This document shows, one piece after another, positions 30,314 to 42,115 of a stretch of DNA of 64,000 nt (its first letter is position 1; each line of letters starts with the position of its first letter). The translations under genes and the position numbers were made by a program. Source of the stretch: Prorocentrum cordatum (taxonomy: Eukaryota > Sar > Dinophyceae > Prorocentrales > Prorocentraceae); contig CAUYUJ010014753.1 of NCBI GenBank assembly GCA_963575745.1, forward strand, positions 194,501-258,500, in the 5' to 3' direction. The notes beneath the pieces were generated by a model. It saw only the letters and a program-made list of their open reading frames with translations. It had not been told where the DNA came from and ran no database searches.

Positions 30314-33300
30314 ATGCGCAGGAAGATGCGGCTTTATCTCCGACCTTCGACTTCAACTACGCCCAGGACGGCGCTCCCCAACCCACTCTCTCTTCTCGTT
30401 TCAACCCCGTCTCCGACCCGACGAACCCCGCCCAGACGCACCCGACTCTCCACCCAAACCCAAACCTTTTCACCCCGAACCCCCAAAAGGATTTACAACA
30501 TGGGGGAACATGATACACAGATTCTTGTTGACACCCATGACGCGGCCAGGCAAGCCGTTAAGGTACCAGACAGGACTCTGCATCATCAGCACGGTTCTCG
30601 GCTACCTGATGTTCGGCCTGACGACCCGGAGTCAAGCGACATGCACTCCAAGGCTTCGCAAGACATGGTTTCACTCTTGCGGCCAGTTCTACATTCGCGC
30701 GCAAGGTGTCCAACTCCTTGTGCTGACAAGGAGCCTCGACATGGACATGGTCATCATCATTCGTTCCGGGTGTCTCCGACCTCGTCCTCTGCGACTCCGC
30801 CTCCAGCATCCGACGTCGTCCCACTCCCACCTCCACCAACCGACCTCCAGCGCCCACGATCCCCATGTCTACCTCCATCTGTCGACTCCCAGGCCCCTCC
30901 AACCCAGCATTCCGACCAGCAGCCTCCAAGATCCGACGTCCCATTCTCATTTCCATCCTCTGGCATGAATTTACATCCGCGGCCGGAGCAGCATCAATTG
31001 CAACAACAGCGACTACCTCAATCCAGCACCGGCGGCGGACGAGGACGATGCAGCCACGCAGAAGGTGACGCACCGTGGGACTTGCGACCAACGCGCTCTC
31101 TCCACCAGCAGCCGGCGCTGGACACGCATTATCCGACGGCGACAACCACAACACCAGCCTCCCGACAAACCACGACCACGACTCCACGACGCAGCAACGA
31201 TGATAGGAACTTCACGGTCATACACAAAAACGCCCGGAGCCTCACTACCGACACAGCGATCGACCTTCTCTTGCAGGAGATTTCCGACGTACGATGGGAC
31301 GTTGTGGCGCCCAATGAAACATGGCGGACAGAAGAACGAGAGTTCTGGGTCACGGAGCCTGGCGCGCACATATTCGCAGCTTCTGGGCATGACAGTCCGA
31401 CGCGAGGTGTTGCATTCCTTGTTCATAAACGACATGCGCGACGCACGCGAAGCTTCAAAGCAGTTAACGAGCGGGTCACCTACATAGACGTCGACTTCCC
31501 ACATCGTCTGCTCCGAATCGTCACGGCTTACTTCCCGCATGGAGGATGCAGTGACCAACGCGTGCAATCTATGTACGACGTATTTGCAGAAATACACGCT
31601 GATGCCCACCAACAGCACCGGACGACCATCGCCACAGGAGACTTTAACGCACGAGTTGGTAAACGGAGCGACGACGACGACGATTCCGGCGCTAGCAGGT
31701 CAGAGAAGCGTACTATTGGCAACCGCGGGCAGAGCGGGCACAACCAGCGCGGCACCCGGCTACGATCGCGGGCGTGCGTGCGCAAATTCACAATCACAAA
31801 CGCGATGTTTTACAAGCAAGTCGACAACGTGTTCACGTACACGAGCGCTGGCACCAACCACGAGCAACCGCAGATCGACTACATTCTGATGGGTCAGCAG
31901 GCCCGGCATTTGGTCTTGGATTCGTTCGCCACGACGTGCCCCGACCTCGGCTCCGACCACCAAGCCGTGCACCTCCGACTAGCACTGGACGACGCGACAC
32001 CACGAGCACGACGACGAAAACGACGACAGACACGCGCGCACCGAGAGCCTCCCCGACCGAACGACCCCGTTTTCCGGCACCATCTGAAGAGACACCTCAC
32101 TACCATCATCCCTCCAGGTGGTCCCCGAGACACCGTTGCACACACCGAGCAAGCGCTAGTAGCAGCCCAGAGAGACTACCAGCAACAACAAGACCAACAA
32201 CAACATCTTCAACAATACGCAGCTAGCAACGACGACGTGGCAAAGCAACACCTGCACGCACTTATTACGCAACGCAGAAACACACCGTACGCCGACACAC
32301 CCACCCGAACAGCTCTCAGCAAACGTATTCTACGTGCGCACCGGGACATTAAAAGGGTTCAACGGCAGGCAATCCTGAACGACATCATCGTTCGTTTCCG
32401 CGGCCTGAACAAGATCTCTGGGAACAAGTCCAGCAAGAAGAAGGAGCTCATACCGGCCATGACAACAGCAAAGGGTTCCGACGAGGCGGACCGACAGGGA
32501 ATTGCAGACGTCTTCGCGGACTTCTATGAGAAGCTGCACCGACGCCCTGGAAGCACTACTTTGCCCACGCCCAACAGCTCCCCAGACGCCCAAGAAGAAT
32601 CAGCAAAGCAACCTCGACAGGGTATTCCACCATTCACCTACGAGGAGTTGCACCAAGCAGTGAAGCGTCTCATAAACGGCAAGTGCAAAGACACGGCTGG
32701 GCTCACCGCAGAGCTCCTGAAAGCAGGGGGAGACGCGATCGTGAAGCATTTGTTGGTGCTCTTCAACGACATTACAGCACTTGAGCAGACACCGCCGGAA
32801 CAGTGGAGACACACCACCATCAGCATAATCCATATGTCCGGAGACCCGCAATGAGCAAGCAACTACAGACCCATCGCCATCATACCACTACTATACAAAC
32901 TCATGTCCCGACTGTTTTGCAACCGACTTGACACACTCTTCGACGCGCAGCAATCGCCTGATCAAGCCGGCTTCCGCAAGGGCCTAAGCACAGAGGATCA
33001 CCTCTTCACTGCAACTATACTTTGCGAGCAGTCCTACGAATGGCAGCTCCCGCTCTGGACAGCTGCCATCGATTGCAAGGGCTTTCGACTGCGTCGACCA
33101 TCCGTGTTTGTGGGAAGCCCTGAGGAAACAAGATGCGCCAGAACCCTACATCACCTGGCTGCCAAATTCTACAGCGATCAAAGAGCCACGGTAAAGACCG
33201 ACGTCAGAAGCAAACGATTCAACATTGAGCACGGCGTCAAGCAAGGGGACCCGCTGAGTTCATATTTGTTCAACGCGCTACTCGAGCAAATCTTCCGGAA

Positions 33301-34372
33301 CATCAAACCAACTTGGGCACGAACGGACTTCGGCATACAATTGGGAAGTGCCCAGACGACGCGCTTGACCAACTTGAGATTTGCTGACGACGCACTTCTA
33401 TTAGCGCCCAATCTACGACAACTCAAGTGTATCTTGCGGGACCCCAAACACGAAGCTGCGAAGTGTGGACTTACACTGCGCCTCGGCAAAACGAAAATCC
33501 TCACGCATGTGAGCAGGCGACAGGGGCGATGCATTACACGCGTGGACATCGACGACGACAAGGTCGAAATCCTCAGCGCCGAGGAAAGCACCAAATACCT
33601 GGGTCGCAAGCTGACGCTGCACGACTTCCACCACGCCGAGCTCACCAACAGACTTGCAATGGGATGGCGCAAATTCAATCAGTTCCGCAACGAGCTCACC
33701 AACAACCGGCACCCCCTTCACAGCAGACTCAGGCTCTTCAGCGGGACAGTGACGCCAACTGTCACGCACGGCTGCGCAACGTGGACTCTCACCAAAGATA
33801 TGCTCCTGACACTCCGACGCACCCAACGACGCATGCTACGACTCATTGTCAATACCTCGAGACGCCGACAGAGACCACCCCACACCAGCACCGCCGAAAG
33901 CACATTCAACCCTAACACTGACTAGCACGACGACAGCACAAACGACGACAGCAGTTCCAACGTCAAACGGCATCTAGACTTTGACGACGTCGACGACGAA
34001 TCCGACATTGAACCCTGGGACCATTTCATCCGCAGGGCAACCCACGCCGCCTCAGACCTTGCGACGCGCGCACAGGTGGAGGAATGGGTGACGATTTATT
34101 ACAAGCGTCAATGGAGATGGGCTGGGCGAGTTGCCACACAACCACACCACTCTTGGGCCCGACTGGCAGCGGCATGGGAGCCTGATATCCATGACCTTCG
34201 GGCAGCACAACGCCGACACGGTAGACAGCGAAAACGGTGGAGTGACGATATCACAGAATTCTTACAGGGCGATTTGGTGGGGAGCGCACCCGGCACATGG
34301 TTACTGAGTGCTACACATGTCAAATCCTGGACGGACCTCGAGAGCGAAGTCTTGAAGTTCATGCGCCTATGA
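30314..34372 (+). pseudogene. LINE-A ORF2: EEP endonuclease and reverse transcriptase
   Basis: One frame, with stops only at 32852 (TGA, from CGA by transition) and 33923 (TAG). Residues ~1-290 are Pro/Ser/Thr-rich linker. EEP spans about 31198-31990: VIHKNARSL, APNETWRT (catalytic Glu), TGDFNARVG, IDYILMG and LGSDHQAVHLRL. RT spans about 32620-33520: SNYRPIAIIPL, QAGFRKGLSTEDH, motif A at AIDCKGF, motif B HGVKQGDPLSSYLFNALL and motif C LRFADDALLLA. The C-terminus has WRWAGRVATQPHHSWARL and RHGRQRKRWSDDI, common at the end of many EEP-type LINEs. Motif A is scrambled by a compensated frameshift over about 33081-33165. Clade not assigned. Confidence 0.9.
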
Positions 34373-34469
34373 CCGGGCTCCGGCCCGCCCGCGCCGCCCC
34401 TAAGGGGCCTGCCAGCCCGCCGGCCGGCGGACTCGCGCGTCTCGTCCCGTCTCGTCTCAATGTTTTTGT

Positions 34470-35470
34470 TTTCTCGCGCTTTCGAGCTTCCAACGGTACA
34501 AGAGCGCCGAAGGGGCTCCCAAGACCGCCCCAAGACAACCCAAGAGACCCTCAGGACGGCTCCAAGACGGGCCAAGAAGGCTCCAAGACTGCCGAAGAGG
34601 CCCCCATGACAGCCCCAGACCACCCCAGAACAGGCCCAAGAACGGGAGCAGGAGGCTTCCAGAGACCTCCGAGAGGCTTCCGGAACCACCCAGAGGCCTC
34701 CAACACACCCCCGATCCTTGAGAGCCCCCAAAAAGACCCAGACGAGGCTCCAAGAACAGCTCAAGAGAGCTGCGAGAGCGCCCGAGAGAGCCCAAGGAGG
34801 GTAAAATCGTTGATTGCCAATGGTTTTTCTAATGTTTTTCGCCTTCTCACGTTTTCCCGCTTCCAACCCTCGAAGATCGAGGATTTGGGAGAGAAAAAGC
34901 AAGGGATTCCCAGAATTCCTCATCCCCTGACACTTGGCCGGCACCGCGCCTCCCGGCTTTCTGGGGGGCTCCCAAAACGCCCAAGGACAGCCCAAGACGA
35001 CCCCAAGTAGCCCTCATAACATAAAGAACGGCCCAACACGCTCCCGCGCAGCCCGAGACACCCTTCCGACGGCTTTCCAGGCCTCCAGGAGGCCTCCAGA
35101 ACCTCCAGGGGGTCCGGAAGATCCTACACCCCTGAGGGGCCCGACTAACAAAACCCGCGAGGCACAAACAAAAAACAGCGCCGAACAGCGCCGAGGAACT
35201 GGAAAAAATGGAAGTCCCACGATTCCTTGTTTCCCAAGTTTGGCCCCCAGTTTACTCTTGCATTACAGACCACAATTCTGACCCCCCTCACCCCCTGAAA
35301 AAGAACCCAGGAAGCCTTTGAGGACCCCAATAGGGAATCAGTGATTTCTGCGTTTCCGTACTTCCCCTTCTATACGATTCCGAGGCTTGCGCAGGGCCTC
35401 CAAGGCAGTCCCTGGACGCAAGAAGCAACCCACTAGAGCTTGAGCGCACGCGAAGCGCGCAATGGTTCTA
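34470..35470 (-). repeat. GGCCTCTTGG-type dispersed repeat, right part and second copy
   Basis: 34470-34796 continues the copy split by LINE-A, with CCCAAGACCGCCCCAAG and CTCCAAGACTGCC phrases. 34797-34880 reads AAAATCGTTGATTGCC, then TTTTTCTAATGTTTTTCGCC and TTCCAACCCTCGAAGATCG. 34960-35150 again has GGCTCCCAAAACGCCCAAGG-type units. No ORF is conserved. Confidence 0.65.
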
Positions 35471-35580
35471 GTATGTTGATGTGTGTACATATAGATCGAT
35501 ACACACATATATATAGAGAGATAGATATATAGATATATAGATCTGTGTGGACAGCCCCTCCCCAGCACCCATTCTATGAG
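35471..35580 (-). repeat. TA-rich microsatellite joined to GGGTGCTGGGG module
   Basis: GATATATAGATATATAGATC is followed by ACAGCCCCTCCCCAGCACCC. The reverse complement, AATGGGTGCTGGGGAGGGGC then TA-repeats, matches 38058-38140. Confidence 0.65.
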
Positions 35581-35839
35581 TTCCTCCTTACCACGAGGCT
35601 GGAGTCGTGCCGCTCCCCTCCTTTCTCCTTTCCCTCTCCGCTCCTCTTCTTCTTCGCTGTTCACCCGCATCCGCCAGCAGCGCATTCCCAACAAAGCGCC
35701 AACGTGTCAGATGCCATGGTCTGCTCCCTCTGCATAGAGGACAACAAGCGCGTGAGCCATCCTGGAGACGAGAAAACAGAAAACCTTTTAATGTCATTTG
35801 GATTCTTGGGGTTTCGGTGATGCAAATCAACGAAGCCCT
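35581..35839. other. No recognisable gene
   Basis: C/T-rich start and short frames; nothing identifiable. Confidence 0.45.
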
Positions 35840-36780
35840 GTGATGTTATTGTGATTCATGGGATGTCATACCCTCGAGAAAAACCAGGAGGTCCAGGGCT
35901 CAGAATCTCAGGAGTCCCCTTTATGAAATCTCCGGGTTCGCGACGTCGATGATGCGCAAACCTTGCGATTTCATTCGGATTCTTGGGGTTTTTGGGATGC
36001 AAAGCTACGCAACCTTGCGATTTCACTGCGGGTCCTGGGGTTCCCGGGGTTTCATACACTGGAGCAAAACCAGCCTTGGGATCTCCAGGAGGTCCAGGGT
36101 TCAGAATCGGTGATGCGCACACCCTGCGATTACATTGGGATTCCTGTGAGTTCTGGAATATAAATCAACGAAACCGTGCAAGTTCATTGGGATTCCTGGG
36201 GTCCCTAGGGCTTCATACCTTGGAGCAGAACCAACCTTGGGATCCCTAGGAGGTCCATCGTCCAGAACCCCAGGAATTCCCATGACATCGCAGGGTTCGC
36301 GACGTCGGTGATGCGCAAGCCCTACGATTTCATTTGGATTCCTTCGATTTCTGGGATGCAAATCCATGAAACCTTGCGATTTCGTTGGGGTTCCTGGGGG
36401 TCCTGGGATTTCATACCCTGGAGCAAAACCAACCTTGGGATCTCCAGGAGGTCCAGGGTTCAGAGCCCCAGGAAGCCCGATGTAATCGCAGGGTTCGCGA
36501 CCTCGGTGATGCGCAAACCTCGCGATGTCGTTGGAGTTCCTTTGATTCCCCGAATATACATCAACGAAACCATGCGATCTCATCGGGATTCCTGGGCTCC
36601 CTGGGGTTTCATACCTTGGAGCAAGACCAACCTTGGGATCCCCAGGAGGTCCAGCGCTCAGACTCCCAGGAATCCCATTGAAATCACAGGTTCGCGACGA
36701 CGGTGATGCGCACACCCGACGATGCCATTTGGATGTTTTCGATGTTGGAGATGCAAATCCACGAAACCTTACATGTCATG
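35840..36780 (+). repeat. ~197-bp satellite, forward block
   Basis: The anchor GGTGATGCGCAAACC recurs at about 35950, 36110, 36307, 36506 and 36702; two intervals are near 197 bp and one unit is shorter. Units contain GCGATTTCATTGGGATTCCT, GGTTTCATACCTTGGAGCA, AAACCAACCTTGGGATC and AGGAGGTCCAGGGTTCAGA. Open frames within it are repeat shadows. Confidence 0.9.
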
Positions 36781-37540
36781 TGGGTGCTTGGGTTTTCCGT
36801 GATTTCCAGCCCTGGTTTTCCGTGACCCCAGGGTTTGTATGTTGTTTTTGTTTTGGGATTGGAAATCCAATGAATCCAAGGAATCCAAGTGAAATCGCAT
36901 GGTTCCCTTGATTTGCATCCCAGAAATCGAATGACGCCAAATGAAATCCTACGGTTTGCGCATAGACGACGTCGTGAACCTTGTGAGTACATTAGGACCC
37001 TTGGGGTTCTGAGCCCTGGACCTCCTGGGGGTCCCAAGTTTGGTCTTATCCCACGGTATGAAATCCCAGGTCAGTAACATCATGGGGTTTCGTTGATTTG
37101 CATACCAGAAATTCAAGGCACCCAATTGATATCGCAGGGTCTGGCGTCGCGAACCCTGCGATTTCATTGGGGCTCTGGGATCCTGAGCCTTGGACATCCT
37201 GGGGGTCCCAAGGTTGCTTTTTTCTCAAGGTATGAGATCCCAGGAATCTAACGGATCCTAGTGGCGTCACGGGTGTTCGTTGATTTGCATACCAGGAGTC
37301 CCAGGAATCCGCATGAAACCGCAGGGTTTGCGCATCACCGATGTCGCGAACTTTGTGGTTTCATTGGGATTCTGGGGGTTCTGAACCCTGGACCTCCTAG
37401 GGGTCCCAAGGTTGGTTTTGCTCCAAGGCTTGAACGCCCCAGGAATCTCAGTGAAGTCGCAGGGTTTCGTTGATTCGCATCCCAGAAATCAGAGGAACCC
37501 ACATGACATCGCATGGTTTGGCGATCATCTGGCATCCAAG
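36781..37540 (-). repeat. ~197-bp satellite, inverted block
   Basis: The same unit in reverse: TGAACCCTGGACCTCCTAGG, GGTCCCAAGGTTGGTTTTG and GGTTTGCGCATCACCG. The orientation switches near 36780-36900, where AACCCCAGG/GGTTTTCC sequence forms the hinge. Confidence 0.85.
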
Positions 37541-38057
37541 GGCTGCGGGGCCGACATGGGGCGACTTGTGGGTCGCACTATTGATATGATAGTTGAATCG
37601 AATTGGATTGTGCAGATCCTAGGCCCAGCTAGCTGGTTCCGATCCGATTCCTATTGGAATCGAATTAGAAGCTCAGCGGAATGGAGCAGATCCCAGATAC
37701 AGCTGGTTCCAGTTGTTTTCTTGCTTGGATCGAATGAGACTTAATTCGAATTGGACAGATCACAACAGACCAGCTGATCCCTATTGGATCCCTATTGGAG
37801 TATATTTTAAGTCTAGTCGGAACTGGGCAACGGAGCCGATCCCAGATTCAGTTGATCCCAAGCGCATTCAAATGAAAGTTAAATTGCAATCTAAATGGGA
37901 TCGATCGGATCCCAAGTCCAGCTGATTCCAAGTAGATCCCAGCACGTGAAAGCAGCGGAGAAATGACGAACGGGAAAGATGGATGAGCGCGCGCGGATGA
38001 CAAGAAGGCCAAAAAACAGTAAGGGTACGAATGGAGAGCCCAAAGACCGATGCAACA
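37541..38057. other. No gene; GATCCC/ATTGGAATC-rich patch
   Basis: 37590-37930 repeats GATCCCAGATTCAG, CCTATTGGATCC and TCGAATTG phrases at irregular spacing, an AT-richer degenerate low-complexity patch. The rest is unassigned. Confidence 0.5.
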
Positions 38058-38145
38058 TGAATGGGTGCTGGGGGGGGGCTGCGCACATATGTATATATGT
38101 ATATACAAATGTATAAAACATACACACCTATACATATATACTGAG
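38058..38145 (+). repeat. GGGTGCTGGGG module with TA/CA repeats
   Basis: AATGGGTGCTGGGGGGGGGC, then TGCGCACATATG and TATA/TACA repeats; counterpart of 35471-35580. Confidence 0.65.
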
Positions 38146-38399
38146 CGGGTGCTGGTGCCATGGCACACGCGGGCTGAAAGCCTTCTCCCAGTCGTCGTCG
38201 TCTGCGCGGCGTCAGTGCTGAGACGTTGCAACGCCCTCTGAAGCTCTGACACGTTGAACGAAGACTCCACGATTTCTGGCGGCATTTTTTGTAGATCGAA
38301 ACCAGCCCAAGCGTCGAATGTGTGATGTCACCAGGACGCGACTTGGGAAAAGCAAAATCGCTGAAATATTCGATAAGCTGCAAACGATGTATCCCGGGC

Positions 38400-39980
38400 T
38401 GTTTAGCCCCCGTTTGCGAGTCGAGCCTGAAGAATTGCGTGGAATGCCCCGTACCCTTCCCCAGGACAGATCGGCGAATCAGGCCGAGCATCGTCATGTC
38501 CCGTCTTGAAGAAAGACACTGGCGAAAGCTTGAACTCCAAGAATGCCTCCGTGTTGCTGATCACGGCGGCCTCGGTCAGCTTGTCTTGGACGTGGTACAA
38601 GGCCTCCAGTGCTGGCTTGCAGGCGTGATGGATTGCAGCAGACTGGTACTTGATGAAGGGCAGAGCCTGCGCTTTGTACAGCAGGACCAATTGCGCTACA
38701 GTATTGCATTTCCGAGTCCTCAAAATCGTTTTCAGCTTCCACCGGCAATCTTTTGCTAATTGGAACACATAGTCGGTCATGTTGAGCTTCGTATCAAAGT
38801 GCACACTCAATCAATCAAATGCTTCCCCGTATGGAAGAGATTTGGATATAATGTGACTGTATTCCTTGCTGGGAGCAAAAAAAAACTTGGTTCGCCTTGC
38901 CCCACTGATGGAGCTCATATTGGCAGGCGTCCATGTCGCCGAGAATTGCGGTCTGGCTGGCTGCGCCCCCGTACACACGGAACGCGTTCAGGTCATCAGC
39001 AAAATCAATTTCAGAAAATTCTAATTTTCTGATCGGTTTTGCAGAGTCATCGTAAAATATATTCCGCAACATCGGTCCCCAGACGTGCTTTGGAACACCA
39101 TGTTGTCCAGCAGAAGCTTGATCGATTTGCAGCCTTCCACCACAACTTGGGCTCTCCGGGCGCCAAGCCACAACCTGAAAAGCTGCAAACGTTCCAGCGG
39201 TGCCCCTCTCGCAGCCAACTTACCAACCAGCCTGTCGACGAAGACCTTGTCGAAAGCGGCAGAGACGTCGGACATATGCAATGCCACTTGCATTTTTTCC
39301 CGGAACGCTGACAGCCAGGACAGAACGAGGAATGCCAAAGCGTCCCGGGCGCCCCTGCCGCGACTGTAAGCAAATTGATTACGGCCAGTACTCGATTCTG
39401 ACATGAACGTAGGGCAGAAGACTGGTTGCAGGAATCTCTCGATGACCTTGGTAAGCTGCGCAGTGAGATGCACGCCCCGTTGATTCTTGGGATCGAACAC
39501 CGCTTTCTTCTTTTATATCTATATATACAGCAAACACAACAATCCAATCGATGCCCCAACTTGCTGGCCACACCCCCGAGGAAAGAATCGCGTCGCACAG
39601 CAAATTCACAGGAAGCGCAAGCGTGGCAGACCACCTCTTCAATATTCTCGTCGGCAGCAAATCCGGGCCCGTGGCGCTGTCCTCCAGGAGAGCACGCAAG
39701 ATTGACTCGGCACCCTCAGCGTTGAGTGCCGCCGCCGGGTCCGTGTCCCACGTCGCCTCCACAGAACGAGTACGCGAATACTCGTGATATGCTTGATCAG
39801 GTGAATGAAATTTGTCGCTGAAGGTTTGAGCCAAGAGGTTCGCCTTTCCAGCCGGGTCCCTGATCCACTCTCCACTGGGTTGTCTCAGTGCTGGGATTGC
39901 TGTTCTCTCCTCCAGTTGTCTGATCCCTTCTGCATTGAAGTGAGTTCGTCCCTCATTTCGCCACACCATTGGTTGCACTC
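38400..39980 (-). pseudogene. LINE-F reverse transcriptase
   Basis: Fingers lie at 39980-39530 (DSATGPDLLPTRILKRW and SSGVWPASWGIDWIVVF). A frameshift near 39500 is followed by FDPKNQRGVHLTAQLTKVIE, NQFAYSRGRGARDALAFLV and motif A LHMSDVSAAFDKVF. Motif B is split between frames (…FQSTSGDR / WGPMLRNIFYDDSA). Motif C reads EIDFADDLNAFRVYGG. The thumb runs from 38810 (LAKDCRWKLKTILRTRKCN, ALPFIKYQSAAIHHACKP). The catalytic Asp residues are present, but at least three frameshifts abolish the protein. Confidence 0.8.
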
Positions 39981-40034
39981 CTCAACAATGGTGTCGCTGC
40001 ACTTCAAAGCAAGCTCGGCCTCCAGAGCAGTACC

Positions 40035-40935
40035 CTACGCCTTTCGCTTGGCCTCCACAGCTCTGATCACCCGATCGTTCAACCATGGATGCGTAGATTT
40101 TTCTTCGGTCATCCATTTCGTCTGGATACACAGCCTGGCACAATCTAAAATGCACTCAGTCATCTGGACAGCGCCGCCTGCTGGGTCAACGCGAGACAAA
40201 AAACTCCAGTCCACGCTCGCCAATAGTACGTTGAGTTCGCGCCAGTCCGCGTCACGGAAGTGCCACGCTTCCCTCCGAACACGATGTGCCCGAGGAACCG
40301 GCAGCGACGAGACCAATTCAACGGCGTTGTGGTCGGCAATGTTCGGCAGCATTGTGGTTTTCAGGCCGTCAATGTCCGTGAGCGCCAAATCGAGCAACTA
40401 CGGGCCACGGGTTGGAGCACGGACTACCTAACGCAATCCCATACCAGCTGTAGTTAATCTCAGCTCTTCCCTTTCAGAGACGTGTGCGAAGAAAATCGCA
40501 ACCGTGATTTGTGATGCACATTCAAGTCCCGCAGCAACACCGTTCCCATGAACCCCGCGCTCAACGCAGCATGTTCTTCAGCACAATTCGTTATGCCGCC
40601 AGCTCCACTGCCAGGTGGTCTGTACCATGCTCCAATTAAAAGAGGCCCTCGCTCTGTATGTAAAGCACACCACAGCCTTGCCGCGGCAGTTGATCACGCA
40701 CGTTACTTAGGCTGCAATTTCGCGAATTGCGAACATGATGATATCTCCCCTGCTGCTTCCGTCAGTCCAGTCTCGGCGCGCTACCTCTAGATAGTCCTCA
40801 AGATCAACGCAAGCGATAGCCTGATCTAAAATAGATTCCGTGATACGAGTAATGTGTGGTTTCTTGTCGTTGATCCGCACCGTGGCGGTCAATTCGGCAA
40901 GATAATTGCGCAAGCCCTGTATATTGACCAACCAG
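40035..40935 (-). pseudogene. LINE-F EEP endonuclease
   Basis: Fragments in order on the minus strand: VNIQGLRNYLAELTATVR, HITRITESILDQAIACVDL, WYRPPGSGAGGITN, VLLRDLNVHHKSRLRFSSH, LLDLALTDIDGLKTT and IADHNAVELVSSLP. The order matches EEP domains. In the G-D-x-N block the Gly is Arg (RDLN), and at least two frameshifts and two stops occur. Inactive. Confidence 0.7.
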
Positions 40936-41104
40936 AAAACTTATTCCACATCGTAAAACGTAGAGTTGAGAAGACAACCATTCCCCCCGCGCTCCGCGTC
41001 TGCTCCGCGCTTTTCCTGCTTCAGAACAGGGGAATCAGCTGATGCGTCCAGCGCCAACTTCTCAACCCCCTGTCGTCGCAGAATGGTGACCAGAACACCT
41101 CCGC

Positions 41105-42004
41105 TCACGGCCACGTATTTGCCGCGACCTCCCCCGCCACTCCCCCTTGACCCCTACTCCTCGGTGCACAGCTGATCGAACCTATTCCGTTCTTCCACTC
41201 CCCCAGTCTCTGCTCCCTCCAACAGACGACGCCCTTCCAATAGTCCGCGTCGATGTGCTGCTTGGTTACGTTCCCGTTCCCCCCGTTGGCCCCAAAGATG
41301 TCCCTCTCTAGCTTCCTGATTGCCCTCTCCCGCCTCCCATCCTCCGAACCTGGATCCAGCCTCCTCGAGTCCGCGTTGCAGTAGATCCTCTGGCCGTTGT
41401 ACGTGTTCGTATGGTTGCCCGAGCTGTTCGTCAAGTAGCCCCGCATCGCCTCCTACGACTTGAAGCGCGCAGGCCCCCGCTCCGCGAACTTCTTACTGCA
41501 AGCCAAAACCTTCTCTATGTCCTTAGCCTCCTCCAGCACCCCGTCCAAGTACTTCACGATGTCTGCCGCCTTCGTGTCCTTCGGAAACTGTCCGAGGCCG
41601 ACGGTCCTGCTGCACTTCTCCTCCGCCTCCCCATCCTTCCACCGAGTGGCCTCATCTGCAATCGATGTCGCAGCCCGTGGCGGCCGCTGCGGCTTCGATT
41701 GCTACTTGAAAGCCTTGAATTTGGCCTACAGCACGTCAGATTTCTTCAAGGCTGGTCTCATGTCCCGGACCTCCTTTCCCAGCTTGCGGACCTCGGCATC
41801 CGCCTTGATGGCCACTGTTTTCGCTCCGTTGATCTGAGCCGTGACATTCTCAATCTGGTGCGTGGTGTGTTGCATGAGGTTCCTCTGCATAGCGATCGCC
41901 CACGGTGACATACCGGGCACCTCCTCCACCTCCAACGTTTGTTTGCCTTTCTTCTTGTCTGGCGATTGCCCCACCGCACCCGATGATTCACGATCGTCAA
42001 ACAT
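41105..42004 (-). pseudogene. LINE-F ORF1
   Basis: ATG at 42004 opens MFDDRESSGAVGQSPDKKKG, then a helical segment (QIENVTAQINGAKTVAIKAD) to a stop at 41726. After a frameshift, the downstream frame reads SRTVGLGQFPKDTKAADIV and KYLDGVLEEAKDIEKVL, equivalent to VIFGGLESEIPEKDIIQQ of LINE-A. It crosses a TAG near 41451 and runs to 41105, including QRIYCNADSRRLDPGSEDGR and IDADYWKGVVCWREQRLGEW. Likely role: RNA-binding chaperone of the LINE ribonucleoprotein. Confidence 0.65.
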
Positions 42005-42115
42005 ATTTTCGCTACAGCTCTGCTCGACAGCACGCGCGAAGGCAATACATGGAGCAGAAACGTTTACTTGGAGTCTTCTCCTCCTCCTCCTCCTCCTCAT
42101 CCTCCTCCTCTCAAC

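Larger units (their letters stand above)
29255..34469 (+). mobile_element. LINE-A: nearly complete two-ORF LINE with 13-bp target-site duplication
   Basis: TCAATGTTTTTGT occurs at 29255-29267 and 34457-34469 and brackets 5189 bp. The host sequence on both sides joins into one repeat copy whose uninterrupted paralogue is at about 34797-34880, so the boundaries are well supported. The body has a ~124-bp 5' UTR, ORF1 with an RRM-like segment, ORF2 with EEP and RT, and a GC-rich 3' end without poly-A. ORF2 runs in a single frame from about 30206 to 34372 with only two stops. It is the youngest-looking element here but still defective. Confidence 0.85.
38290..42115 (-). mobile_element. LINE-F: minus-strand LINE with ORF1, EEP and RT
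   Basis: Read 42115 to 38290 it has a GGA-repeat 5' flank (about 42078-42115), ORF1 (42004-41105), EEP (about 40935-40035) and RT (about 39980-38400). ORF1 is homologous in layout to LINE-A ORF1 (shared VGQSP start, coiled coil, RRM-like segment). Frameshifts and stops occur in every domain, so it is older than LINE-A. No flanking duplication was found and the 3' end is approximate. Confidence 0.8.

Noticed and set aside
30558-31187. 209-codon minus-strand ORF opposite LINE-A ORF2
   Set aside because: Shadow of the Pro/Ser-rich linker; no motif.
35840-37540. CRISPR or gene-family reading of the regularly spaced GGTGATGCGCAA anchor
   Set aside because: The whole ~197-bp unit is repeated, not just the anchor, and no frame is conserved.
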